Below are positions 42,343-50,271 of a DNA stretch of 50,271 bases, piece by piece. Made by a program: the position numbers and the translations under genes. Position 1 is the first letter of the stretch. Each line of letters opens with the position of its first letter. The notes beneath the pieces are model-generated. The model was not told the origin of the DNA. It ran no database searches and saw only the letters and a list, made by a program, of their open reading frames with translations. The stretch is taken from positions 1-50,271 of the forward strand of contig CAWUID010000011.1 of NCBI GenBank assembly GCA_963922315.1. The letters run 5' to 3'. Source of the stretch: JAHDBG01 sp963922315 (GTDB lineage Bacteria > Pseudomonadota > Gammaproteobacteria > Chromatiales > Chromatiaceae).

Positions 42343-42343
42343 A

Positions 42344-42378
42344 CCAAAGGGGCGAAAGCTGTGCCTCTCCCCCTTTGG
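42344..42378. repeat. Hairpin 2 of the cluster
   Basis: CCAAAGGGG (42344–42352) pairs perfectly with CCCCTTTGG (42370–42378), around a 17-base loop. It directly follows hairpin 1. Confidence 0.6.
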
Positions 42379-42396
42379 AAATCCCTATGGTTTCCC

Positions 42397-42417
42397 CCCC
42401 TGCAGCAAGCTGCGGGG
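42397..42417. repeat. Hairpin 3 of the cluster
   Basis: CCCCTGCAGC and GCTGCGGGG pair except for one bulged base, with a 2-base loop. A smaller stem, CCAGCT-TCAC-AGCTGG, follows at 42443–42458. Together these give the convergent gap a repeated-hairpin character. Confidence 0.6.
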
Positions 42418-42533
42418 AATTCTCAGATTAAAACCTGCTCTTCCAGCTTCACAGCTGGCCCGCCCGACTTTCTCCCGACATGACTTCCCACTTCTGGTAT
42501 GACGCCCGCCAATCTGATTGCGTCACCAAGTAT

Positions 42534-43565
42534 TTACCCTCCGCCTTGCTGGCTATGCTGTCGCAGACTATGCTGGATGGTATCTGCTGCGGCGCAGGCA
42601 CTATGGTATGCGGCCTCCACCGTACCTGATCCACACCAGTCGCCACAAGCCGTCAGTCCGGCATCAATATCTGTGTAATGTAACGCACCGAGTGTTTCCG
42701 GCACACAAGTCGCATATCGCCATAAATGTAGCGCCCGATGTGCTGGCTGGCTTAAATCCTGTCCGATCAGTTGCCCAGCCGACTGTATCATCTGTGTTTG
42801 CACCCATTCTTTGTCAGCTTCGCTATGCGCTGCTGCCCATGTACTGGTCGAGTGCACAACGACAGAATAGCCCGCCGGACGCCCAGGTTTGGTGTGATTC
42901 AGCCATATCCGATGAATCATCGGGTCGGTCGCTTCAGCAATCTGCCAGGACAAAGGCAGGGATTGGGCAAGGCCTAGCATCAGGACATAACAACCGTCCA
43001 TAGGGTCGGTCTGCACGGCTGGCAGATAGCCTGGTGGCAGCAATGCAGCAGTCTGGGCAGGTGGTGCCGTGCTGATCACCCAATTGTAGGGACCATACAA
43101 ATTGCCTTGCTCGTCCTGCAGCCGCCAGTTGCGTGATGTTCCCTGAATGCAGGTAATACGTATCTGCCGCTGGACAGACAGATCCTGCGCCAGATATTTA
43201 CCAATCTGGTTCATCCTGGGAACACCGACATACCGATGTTCCGGGCACTCGATAATGACTGGTGCCTTGCCTGCCTGTAATTCCACATCAGTGGTTTGCC
43301 AGGGTGCCACGACACCAGCCTGCTCCAACATGTGCACAAAATCCTGAAATGCTGCACTGGTCGCAGTAAAGCCAGGGGCACCATGATCAAACTGGTAATC
43401 ATCCGCATAACGGGTTGCCAGTCGCCCCCCCAGGCCACGTGATTTTTCAAACAAATCATAGTGTGCACAGGACATCAGTCTTCGTGCTAGTGTCAGGCCG
43501 CTAAGGCCAGCACCGATAATGGCAAGGCGGGGCTGATCTGTGGGTACTGGTCTGTTATGCATCAT
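42534..43565 (-). CDS. Renalase-like FAD-dependent amine oxidoreductase
   Basis: The 343-residue protein starts MMHNRPVPTDQPRLAIIGAG, and SGLTLARRLM completes the dinucleotide-binding fold (GAGLSG). KSRGLGGRLATRYADDYQFD is the second FAD motif (GGRLATR) of the NAD(P)/FAD amine oxidase group that includes renalase. The C-terminal GDWCGSGTVEAAYHSACAAA closes the FAD site. The substrate is unknown; bacterial relatives oxidise isomeric nicotinamide dinucleotides. It has no signal peptide. It starts 11 bases after the multicopper oxidase stop on the same strand and is probably co-transcribed with it. Confidence 0.85.
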   Translation of the reverse strand: MMHNRPVPTDQPRLAIIGAGLSGLTLARRLMSCAHYDLFEKSRGLGGRLATRYADDYQFDHGAPGFTATSAAFQDFVHMLEQAGVVAPWQTTDVELQAGKAPVIIECPEHRYVGVPRMNQIGKYLAQDLSVQRQIRITCIQGTSRNWRLQDEQGNLYGPYNWVISTAPPAQTAALLPPGYLPAVQTDPMDGCYVLMLGLAQSLPLSWQIAEATDPMIHRIWLNHTKPGRPAGYSVVVHSTSTWAAAHSEADKEWVQTQMIQSAGQLIGQDLSQPAHRALHLWRYATCVPETLGALHYTDIDAGLTACGDWCGSGTVEAAYHSACAAADTIQHSLRQHSQQGGG

Positions 43566-43576
43566 TCTGCCAAAAG

Positions 43577-45634
43577 TCAGTGGTGTGCTCTGGCTGGTTT
43601 GCCATCACTACCAGGTAATGAAATTCGCACATTCTGCATCATACCGCGATCTTCATGTTCCAGAATATGGCAGTGCAAAACGAATTCACCAATATAACGC
43701 TGATACCGGGTACGGATGATCACAGTATGTTTACCAGGCACAAACAGGGTGTCTTTCCAGACATGTTTTAAGCCGGCATAAGGTTCATCACCACAATTCA
43801 GCTCAGCAGGCTTATCGTCAGCACTGTCATGACAAGCGGCATAATCATCCGGGTGATAGGCACTCACATCATCGCCTTGATCATTCAGGATCTTAACAAT
43901 CTGAAACGGATTCACGTGGATATGAAAAGGATGTCCGCCATTCGTCGGTTTACTATTGAAAAATGATTTGAGCGTCCATTCTTCCACATCCCCCAACACC
44001 AGGTCACGGTCTACCCGGTCCGGTGCATAAGCCGCCAGTTTTTCCGGCCATTGTTGCGCTTTATCCAGTTCGCCGACTTCAAACTGTGTTTTTCCGTTCT
44101 CCCGGTCACTGGCCATATTAAACGCCAGGGTTTGTTGCCCTGTGACTTCATCATCTGTCACCGTTTTATGCGGCACAAAGTGCGTTAACCTGAGTGCCCG
44201 CAGATCATCTACCACCTGAGTCCGTATCTGTTCAGGCATTTGTTTCTGTGCGGACTGTATCAGTTGACCTTGTACATAAGACACAACATTGTCGACTGTT
44301 TTACCACTGGCAGAAACCTGTACAAACGCCAGAACCTCTCTGGCCTCTGACAGACCACCAATTGTATGCCCTGTGGCTGCTTCATCTACTAAACAATAAG
44401 TGCCTGGTTCAGGAAATACCATCAACAGATCTTCACGATAGCCGGGTTGCAATGTGGCTGTCTTTTGTTCCGCTAATTGATGGCGGGTTAAGCCATCCAT
44501 AGCCAGCGAGAGCTGCGAAATCCTGGGCCCGGCACACACTTCATGAATAATATGTTGTTTTTGTGCCGGCGTTTTTTCAGCGAAAGATGTAGCCGATAAC
44601 TGATCGCTTAATGTATCCGGCACCTTGTGGAAGCTCGGCTTAATTGTTTCTGCGACACCGGCATGAATCAGACGCCAGCGTTCGATATCACCCGCTTGCG
44701 CGGCAAACGTTGGCATGACATGACCATTGATACTGATGTAGCGGCCTGAGGCCTGCCAGACACCAAAGTCCAGCTGATCGTAACCTTCTATCGTACCAAC
44801 GTCATGTTCACCACAAGACCAGTGTTTTTCAGCACCTGCTGTTTTAATCGTGCCCTGTTTATCCCGACAGGCATAAGGCATCTGGCCGAATACAGCAATG
44901 CGTTCCACAACAGGTGCCTCACCGGTCTGTTGCAGCAAGGTATCAATATCTCCTGGTTGTCCGGTTGCTGGCAGACGATTCCCGCGAATAATCAGTGCTC
45001 CGGCCATGCCACTGGATACCTGCAATGCCGTAGAACCATGCAGATGCGGGTGGTACCAGAAAGTGCCGGCAGGATGGTCGTCCGGAATCTGCCATTCATA
45101 ATTAAAATCGACGCCCGGATCAATTTTGATCAGAACATTATCTGAATTGCCTGCCGGGCTGATCCATAAGCCATGGCTATGCAAGTTGGTTGCATTAAAG
45201 TTGTGTGGTGTGTTGATATCAGAGACGGGTTGACAGTTCTGATCTTCCGGATTCAGCTGGTTACTGAGATTCAGCCGTACCCGATCTCCCGGCATGATAC
45301 TGATTGTTGGTCCGACCAAGTGGTCATCTGTATCCGTCCGCTGATCTACGTAAGCGCGTAACGACACTTTATCGTAGGTATTCGTGGTCGGATTAAACAC
45401 CCTGCCCTGAGTTTTTTTAACGGCCAGATTGATATCAACACGACCAGGTTCAGGTAGTGTGCCGGTACTTTTGAGTTGTGGCCCATGTGCCGTCAGTTCA
45501 GGCGGGTTATACATCACCTGATCTGCAATCTGTATTGTTTCCTGTGCCTGAATCGCCGGGACAACAGCCACTGAGAGGAACAACAGCATGCCAGACAGGT
45601 GTTGATTAAAGCGGGTTTCGGCCTGTTTTTTCAT
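43577..45634 (-). CDS. Secreted multicopper oxidase
   Basis: The 685-residue product has a signal peptide (SGMLLFLSVAVVPAIQAQE, cleavage near residue 32) and the four copper-binding regions: NLHSHGLW (about 150), WYHPHLHGS (about 195), GGHPFHIHVNPFQ (about 580) and VLHCHILEHEDRGMM (about 655), which include the T1 His-Cys-His and axial Met. It therefore oxidises a substrate in the periplasm or outside the cell with O2 as acceptor. It is longer than CueO or CotA (~500), with extra segments between the cupredoxin domains (about 330–500). The start at 45634 is chosen because a GAGGA site lies at a suitable distance; an ATG two codons earlier is too close to it. Copper, Mn or phenolic substrates are possible. 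Confidence 0.92.
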   Translation of the reverse strand: MKKQAETRFNQHLSGMLLFLSVAVVPAIQAQETIQIADQVMYNPPELTAHGPQLKSTGTLPEPGRVDINLAVKKTQGRVFNPTTNTYDKVSLRAYVDQRTDTDDHLVGPTISIMPGDRVRLNLSNQLNPEDQNCQPVSDINTPHNFNATNLHSHGLWISPAGNSDNVLIKIDPGVDFNYEWQIPDDHPAGTFWYHPHLHGSTALQVSSGMAGALIIRGNRLPATGQPGDIDTLLQQTGEAPVVERIAVFGQMPYACRDKQGTIKTAGAEKHWSCGEHDVGTIEGYDQLDFGVWQASGRYISINGHVMPTFAAQAGDIERWRLIHAGVAETIKPSFHKVPDTLSDQLSATSFAEKTPAQKQHIIHEVCAGPRISQLSLAMDGLTRHQLAEQKTATLQPGYREDLLMVFPEPGTYCLVDEAATGHTIGGLSEAREVLAFVQVSASGKTVDNVVSYVQGQLIQSAQKQMPEQIRTQVVDDLRALRLTHFVPHKTVTDDEVTGQQTLAFNMASDRENGKTQFEVGELDKAQQWPEKLAAYAPDRVDRDLVLGDVEEWTLKSFFNSKPTNGGHPFHIHVNPFQIVKILNDQGDDVSAYHPDDYAACHDSADDKPAELNCGDEPYAGLKHVWKDTLFVPGKHTVIIRTRYQRYIGEFVLHCHILEHEDRGMMQNVRISLPGSDGKPARAHH

Positions 45635-45729
45635 TATCATTCCTCTTGGTAAGTAAAAAAATTATATCGCGGTATCAGGTTTACTTAATATTGAGTGCCT
45701 GTCGTATTGCCGCGGCATCATCTGCTATT

Positions 45730-47610
45730 TCAGGCATTCTCTTTGCCAGCCAGAGGCTCAAGCTGGCTGAGATCACGCACGGCACCCCGGGCAGCTGACG
45801 TCGTCAGCGCCGCATAGGCGCGCAGAGCCTGTGAGACTCGTCGCTGACGTGGCTCTGCCGGTCGCCAGGCAGCAGTGCCACGTGCCTGCATCATCTGCCG
45901 CCGTTCCGCAAGTATCTGGTCGCTCAACACAACCCGCATACGCCGCTGCGGGATATCAATTTCTATCAGATCACCTGCTTCTATCAGCCCGATAGCCCCA
46001 CCCTCAGCAGCTTCTGGTGAACAGTGTCCAATTGAAAGACCTGAAGTACCGCCCGAAAAACGCCCATCAGTAATCAGCGCACAACTCTTGCCCAGTCCTT
46101 TGCTCTTCAGGTAGCTGGTCGGATATAACATTTCCTGCATACCCGGCCCACCTTTCGGTCCTTCGTAACGGATCACCAGGACATCACCCGGTTGGATTTC
46201 GTCACCCAGTATCGCTGCAACTGCCGCATCCTGGCTTTCATAAATACGCGCCGGGCCACGGAAGGTGAAGATAGATTCATCCACCCCGGCGGTTTTGACG
46301 ATGCAGCCTTGTTCTGCAATATTGCCATACAACACAGCTAGACCACCTTCCTGTGAATACGCATGGGCGATATCGCGGATACAACCTGCGCTGCGATCAG
46401 TATCTGTTTCCGGCCACTGACGATCCTGGCTGAATGCGGTCTGGGTCGGCACACCTCCCGGTGCTGCCAGATAGAGCTGTTGCACCTGATCGGTCGGGGT
46501 ACGCATCAGATCCCATTGATCCAGTGCTTCACCCATTGTCTCAGCATGTACGGTACAAGCATCGCGATGAATCAACCCACCCCGGTCCAACTCTCCCAGA
46601 ATACCTAACACACCGCCGGCACGGTGCACATCTTCCATATGATAGTCCGGCGTTGAAGGAGCCACTTTGCACAAGTTCGGCACTTTGCGGCTCATCCGAT
46701 CAATATCCTGCATCCCGAAATTCACGCCACCTTCATGTGCAGCAGCCAGCAGGTGCAATACCGTGTTGGTGGAACCACCCATCGCAATATCCAGCGCCAT
46801 GGCGTTTTCAAATGCAGCAAATGTCGCAATATTGCGCGGCAAAACCCGCAGATCGTCCTGCTCGTAATAGCGCCGGGCCAGATCCACAATCCGTTGCCCG
46901 GCTTCCAAAAATAAGGTTTTGCGTGCTGCATGTGTGGCGAGCAGTGATCCGTTGCCAGGCAAGGCCAGTCCGAGTGCTTCGGTCAGACAGTTCATGGAGT
47001 TGGCGGTGAACATGCCGGAACAGGAGCCACAGGTCGGGCAGGCGGAACGTTCGATTTGTGCGACGTCCTCGTCTGTTTGCGTGGCATCTGCGGCCTTCAC
47101 CATCGCATCAACCAGATCCAGTTTCAGCACCGTTTCCTGTCCGGGCAATTGCACCTTGCCTGCCTCCATCGGCCCGCCAGACACAAAGATGGTTGGGATA
47201 TTCAGCCGCATCGTCGCCAGCAGCATGCCTGGTGTGATCTTATCGCAGTTGGAAATGCACACCAGTGCATCCGCGCAGTGTGCATTCACCATATATTCAA
47301 CACTATCGGCGATCAGATCGCGCGAAGGCAATGAATACAGCATGCCATCGTGACCCATCGCGATGCCATCATCCACGGCGATAGTGTTAAATTCTTTTGC
47401 AACCCCACCGACCCGCTCAACCTCACGTGCCACCAGTTGTCCCAGGTCTTTCAGGTGGACATGGCCCGGCACAAACTGTGTGAAAGAATTCGCAATCGCA
47501 ATAATCGGTTTATCAAAATCACCATCCTGCATGCCGGTGGCGCGCCATAAAGCACGTGCACCAGCCATATTGCGTCCGTGTGTTGTCGTACGTGATCGGT
47601 AAACGGGCAT
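45730..47610 (-). CDS. ilvD: Dihydroxy-acid dehydratase
   Basis: IlvD dehydrates 2,3-dihydroxy acids in valine, isoleucine and pantothenate synthesis, using an Fe-S cluster. The 626-residue product (E. coli 616) has SRTTTHGRNMAGARALWRAT, CISNCDKITPGMLL and CPTCGSCSGMFTANSMNCLT with the cluster cysteines, and CALITDGRFSGGTSG. It starts at the ATG at 47610 with a GGAGACATTC site. The downstream 89 bases contain no gene I can support; ilvD stands apart from other ilv genes here. Confidence 0.97.
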   Translation of the reverse strand: MPVYRSRTTTHGRNMAGARALWRATGMQDGDFDKPIIAIANSFTQFVPGHVHLKDLGQLVAREVERVGGVAKEFNTIAVDDGIAMGHDGMLYSLPSRDLIADSVEYMVNAHCADALVCISNCDKITPGMLLATMRLNIPTIFVSGGPMEAGKVQLPGQETVLKLDLVDAMVKAADATQTDEDVAQIERSACPTCGSCSGMFTANSMNCLTEALGLALPGNGSLLATHAARKTLFLEAGQRIVDLARRYYEQDDLRVLPRNIATFAAFENAMALDIAMGGSTNTVLHLLAAAHEGGVNFGMQDIDRMSRKVPNLCKVAPSTPDYHMEDVHRAGGVLGILGELDRGGLIHRDACTVHAETMGEALDQWDLMRTPTDQVQQLYLAAPGGVPTQTAFSQDRQWPETDTDRSAGCIRDIAHAYSQEGGLAVLYGNIAEQGCIVKTAGVDESIFTFRGPARIYESQDAAVAAILGDEIQPGDVLVIRYEGPKGGPGMQEMLYPTSYLKSKGLGKSCALITDGRFSGGTSGLSIGHCSPEAAEGGAIGLIEAGDLIEIDIPQRRMRVVLSDQILAERRQMMQARGTAAWRPAEPRQRRVSQALRAYAALTTSAARGAVRDLSQLEPLAGKENA

Positions 47611-47700
47611 GAATGTCTCCAGTATTCAGCGCTGCATACGCAGGATAAAAGGTTTATCATGTCAGATAACTGATTTTTATGCAAAGTGATCCTACCAGGC

Positions 47701-48477
47701 ATGCCCGATACGCTGATCTTCGAACAACCACTGAATGAAAAATGCCGTTTGCTGCTGCGTATGGCACATTTATTTGATCAGTTGGACTTCCATCTGCCTC
47801 AGACAGAACGCTGGCATACACGTGCCGCACTACGGGCGTTGCTGGATATTGCGAATGTTCTGGCGCGCGCCGACGTAAAGCCGGAATTGCTCAAAGAACT
47901 GGACTTTTATAACACGGTGTTATCTCGTGTCACACCTGGTCCGCAGGTCAATATGCAGGCGCTGCAACAAATCCAGGCAGAACTACGAGACACGCATGCC
48001 ACATTGGCAAGTCAATCAGGCCAGCTGGGTGAAAAATTACGCAAAGATGACTTTCTGAATAGTATTTACCAGCGTAGCGCCATTCCCGGCGGCACCTCGG
48101 ACTTTGATCTTCCTCAGTTGCATCAGTGGCTGCAACAAGACCATGCCGCGCGAATGGCTTGTTTACAGACCTGGTACGATCAAGTGCAGATGGTACGTTC
48201 AGCAATAAACTTGTTACTGCGCATGATCCGCCACAGTACAACCTTTGTAACGAACCAGGCAGTTCGTGGCTTTTTTCAACAAAACCTGGATCGTGATACG
48301 AAAGTGCAGATGGTGCGTATTGCACTACCTGCAACAACAGATTTATTTGCTGAAATCAGCGGTGGTCGCCACCGTTTCAGCATACGTTTTATGCAATTTA
48401 TGCCCGGCCAGGCGGCCATTCAGACTGATCAGGATATTGCCTTCAAGCTCAATATCTGTAGCACAGCAACTGCCTGA
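47701..48477 (+). CDS. zapD: Cell division protein ZapD
   Basis: ZapD cross-links FtsZ filaments at midcell. The 258-residue product matches the family throughout: MPDTLIFEQPLNEKCRLLLR (N-terminus), RWHTRAALRALLDIANVLAR, GGTSDFDLPQLHQWLQQDHA and RFSIRFMQ. The upstream in-frame GTG at 47686 is less likely than the ATG at 47701. In many gammaproteobacteria zapD lies beside coaE and yacG; here those are missing and ilvD diverges from it, 90 bases away. Confidence 0.94.
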   Translation: MPDTLIFEQPLNEKCRLLLRMAHLFDQLDFHLPQTERWHTRAALRALLDIANVLARADVKPELLKELDFYNTVLSRVTPGPQVNMQALQQIQAELRDTHATLASQSGQLGEKLRKDDFLNSIYQRSAIPGGTSDFDLPQLHQWLQQDHAARMACLQTWYDQVQMVRSAINLLLRMIRHSTTFVTNQAVRGFFQQNLDRDTKVQMVRIALPATTDLFAEISGGRHRFSIRFMQFMPGQAAIQTDQDIAFKLNICSTATA

Positions 48478-48570
48478 ACATACCATGCCAACAGCAGTAG
48501 TGTTATCAGATCCTACGCCGGAACTCACCGACCAACCCACCTATATGTTGTAGTCAAGCCCAACCTGAAA

Positions 48571-49060
48571 CTCAGTTAAGCACATTATTCAAATTCGATG
48601 GGCGTCAAATCGCCCAGCGTCGTATGCAGGCGACATAAGTTGTAATACGCGATGTACGCTCTCACATCCGCTACAGTGTCTTCTCTTGTCGAGTGGACAT
48701 TCCCACGTTAACCATTCGCGCTTCAGGTTGCTGAAGAAGCGCTCAGTCGGTGCATTGTCCCAGCAATTTCCCTTGCGACTCATCGAACACACCATGCTAT
48801 GTTGGCTTAGCAGCGCCTGATAGGCATGACTGACATACTGGCTCTGCCTCGGTCCGAATCATGCATTAGCCCCTCTGGCGAATTGCGCAGATTGATCGCC
48901 ATCATCCGTGCTCAATTAACTAGCGTCGTTTCCATGCGGCGATCCGGATGCCAACCGACCACTCGACGGAAGTACAGGTCGATCACCACCGCCAAATAAA
49001 CCCAGCCCTTCAAGGTCCAGATGTAGGTGTCGACGCAATCCCCATCTAATCATCCCACGC
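48571..49060 (-). pseudogene. IS3-family OrfB (DDE transposase), decayed C-terminal part
   Basis: On the minus strand, pieces of a transposase core appear in several frames: YIWTLKGWVYLAVVIDLYFR, RRVVGWHPDRRMETTLVN followed by a TGA, MMAINLRNSPEGLMHDSDRG, a frameshift, YVSHAYQALLSQHSMVCSMS, and GNCWDNAPTERFFSNLKREW. It ends LGDLTPIEFE near 48590. Second catalytic Asp and Glu remain, but stops and shifts prevent a product. OrfA and the left end are missing. This element differs in sequence from the one at 18762–20010. It lies between zapD and the Rpn-type nuclease. Confidence 0.85.
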
Positions 49061-49126
49061 CGCCACACAAACCGATGGGTACCTCAGCGCAGTACCGGCA
49101 ACGACGAACAGAAAGGAACATACCAC

Positions 49127-50065
49127 ATGCCACGCAGACTGATCAGTTTTGACTGGGCCATGAAAAAATTGCTTCGTAGTAAAGCAAATTTTGACATTCT
49201 GGAAGGCTTTCTGAGTGAGTTACTCAGAGAAGATATTCAGGTGGTTGACATTCTCGAAAGTGAGAGCAATAAAGAAAACAGCCGGGATAAATTTAATCGG
49301 GTAGACCTTAAGGTGACCAACAGGCGTGGTGAGATTATCATCATTGAGGTGCAATATGAGCGTGAATTTGATTATCTGCAAAGAATTCTGTTCGGCACCT
49401 CTAAGGTGATCACTGAGCATCTTAACGAACATGAATCTTACGCCAGAGTCGTCAAGGTCATTTCGGTGAATATTCTTTATTTTGATTTAGGCCAGGGGGA
49501 AGATTATGTTTACTATGGAAAAACGACTTTTCATGGCTTACATCATCAGGATACGTTGCAACTATCACAAGACCAGCAGGAACTGTATAAAAAAAATAAA
49601 ATATACGAAATATTTCCGGAATATTATCTGATCAGGGTTAACAATTTTAATGATATTGCTGCAGACACATTAGATGAATGGATCTACTTTCTGAAGAACG
49701 AAGAAATAAAAGAGGATTTCAAGGCAAAGGGACTGAAAAAGGCAAAACAAGCGCTCGACATTCTGAAACTACCGGAGCAGGAACGCCGGGCCTATGAAAG
49801 ATATCAGGATGATTTGCATTATCAGGCCAGTATGGTTGAATCAACTTATACTGCTGGTATAAATAAAGGTATGAAAAAAGGCATAAAAAAAGGCAGAAAA
49901 GAAGGTAGGGAAGAAGGCAGAAAAGAGGGCATGCAAGAGGGCATGAAAAAGAGAAATATTGAAATAGCGAGTAATTTACTGGCTGGCAATATGCTTGACA
50001 CACAAGCTATAGCTGCAATGACAGGATTAACCTTGCAGGAAGTAGAAAAATTAAAGGCTGGATAA
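49127..50065 (+). CDS. Rpn-family (recombination-promoting) PD-(D/E)XK nuclease-like protein
   Basis: The 312-residue product has the PDDEXK-type core: DKFNRVDLKVTNRRGEIIII carries the Asp, and IEVQYEREFDYLQRILFGTS the E-x-Q in place of E-x-K. Family members such as RpnA promote recombination and were long annotated as transposases. The C-terminus has a run of basic hexapeptide-like repeats (KKGIKKGRKEGREEGRKEGM, residues about 247–270), encoded by short DNA repeats near 49860–49955, and then a short helical tail. The start has a GAAAGGAAC site. It stands alone beside an IS remnant. In repeat-rich genomes this family is often present in many copies. Confidence 0.88.
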   Translation: MPRRLISFDWAMKKLLRSKANFDILEGFLSELLREDIQVVDILESESNKENSRDKFNRVDLKVTNRRGEIIIIEVQYEREFDYLQRILFGTSKVITEHLNEHESYARVVKVISVNILYFDLGQGEDYVYYGKTTFHGLHHQDTLQLSQDQQELYKKNKIYEIFPEYYLIRVNNFNDIAADTLDEWIYFLKNEEIKEDFKAKGLKKAKQALDILKLPEQERRAYERYQDDLHYQASMVESTYTAGINKGMKKGIKKGRKEGREEGRKEGMQEGMKKRNIEIASNLLAGNMLDTQAIAAMTGLTLQEVEKLKAG

Positions 50066-50136
50066 CCTGACAGGTTTTATACTGAATCTGAAAAACCGGA
50101 CTACGAAAAAATTAATCTATCCTGAGAAGAAACACA

Positions 50137-50187
50137 TTGAAAAAACGTGTTGGCATTATCGGCGCTGGTCCCGCCGGGCTGACTGCT
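50137..50187 (+). pseudogene. Flavoprotein (FAD-dependent monooxygenase-type), start only
   Basis: From a TTG at 50137 the frame reads LKKRVGIIGAGPAGLTA, the FAD-binding GxGPAGL motif at the start of many monooxygenases and oxidoreductases. An AGAAG site precedes it. Homology stops at GCT (50185–50187), and the next bases (AAAGTGGACACCATAGTCC) no longer fit the fold. An inserted element is the likely reason. The rest of the gene is outside the window, if it exists. Confidence 0.6.
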
Positions 50188-50271
50188 AAAGTGGACACCA
50201 TAGTCCAGACCATTAGCAGGCTGTTGAAATTCTGCACTACTGAGCCAAAAACAGGCTTGATAATTCATCAG
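50188..50271. mobile_element. Probable end of an insertion sequence interrupting the flavoprotein gene
   Basis: The sequence TAAAGTGGACACC lies exactly where the flavoprotein reading frame loses its homology; short ends with a GGACACC motif are common in IS elements of the IS3 and related groups. No transposase is visible before the window ends, so the family remains open. Confidence 0.4.

Noticed and set aside
45671..45743. An 18-codon frame overlapping the end of ilvD on the minus strand (MPEIADDAAAIRQALNIK)
   Set aside because: It looks protein-like but is too short, has no ribosome-binding site of its own, and may be chance; not called as a gene.
1..50271. CRISPR array or rRNA operon
   Set aside because: No regularly spaced direct repeats and no rRNA-like sequence were found; the only RNA gene recognised is tRNA-Gln.

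Overview
This 50 kb window is a chromosomal segment of a gammaproteobacterium that I cannot place to genus from the sequence. The evidence is gene content and gene order: AcnB-type aconitase, an atpIBEFHAGDC operon, DUF484, an FusA2-type EF-G, ZapD, a GlyGly-CTERM protease, and the ispE–tRNA-Gln–prs–rplY–pth block. Most of it is housekeeping DNA. Between the conserved blocks lie decaying insertion sequences, small non-autonomous repeats and broken toxin–antitoxin genes, so this is a repeat-rich genome that tolerates mobile DNA.

Layout. 1–602: an IS5-family fragment, itself cut by the end of another element, next to a VapC remnant. 829–4271: acnB and a coiled-coil DUF697 protein. 4286–11285: a strong sigma70-type promoter and the complete F1Fo ATP synthase operon. 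11314–12929: a PIN toxin gene broken by a stop codon, its presumed partner, a DUF2188 gene and about 600 bp of gene-free DNA. 12930–18301: gspF, gspG, nadK, recN and nrdB, closely packed or overlapping. 18335–20010: a 162 bp MITE-like repeat, an NRPS adenylation-domain remnant and a decayed IS3-family element. 20077–27798: a type IV pilin-like gene, a Bax-inhibitor-1 protein, a 20 bp-stem bidirectional terminator, fusA2, a DUF484 gene, a subtilase, a tautomerase and ffh. 27828–31134: a second MITE-like copy, envC, and mrdA diverging from it. 31207–37093 (minus strand): pth, rplY, prs, tRNA-Gln, ispE and an AddB-like Fe-S nuclease. 37133–38116: an orphan YefM-like antitoxin and two inverted copies of a complex hairpin repeat. 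38289–42268: an assimilatory sulfate/sulfite reduction operon (siroheme methyltransferase, DUF2849, CysI, APS-type CysH, DUF934). 42314–47610: a hairpin cluster, a renalase-like flavoprotein with a periplasmic multicopper oxidase, and ilvD. 47701–50271: zapD, an IS3 remnant, an Rpn-family nuclease and a flavoprotein gene cut off after its Rossmann motif.

How the genes work together. The ATP synthase is encoded as one complete unit. The sulfur operon takes APS to sulfide and includes the first step towards siroheme, the sulfite reductase cofactor; no flavoprotein partner (CysJ) is present. GspF and GspG belong to a type II secretion system that could export the GlyGly-CTERM protease, but the other gsp genes lie outside the window. 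EnvC and PBP2 act in cell-wall remodelling, and ZapD in division.

I found no convincing new defence or metabolic system. The most useful leads are the two repeat families (the MITE-like element and the hairpin repeat), a third 90 bp repeat shared by two distant gene-free regions, the Fe-S nuclease translationally coupled to ispE, and an R2 ribonucleotide reductase that looks like the chlamydial type but keeps the canonical Asp and Tyr. All family assignments come from reading the translated sequence; no database search was run.
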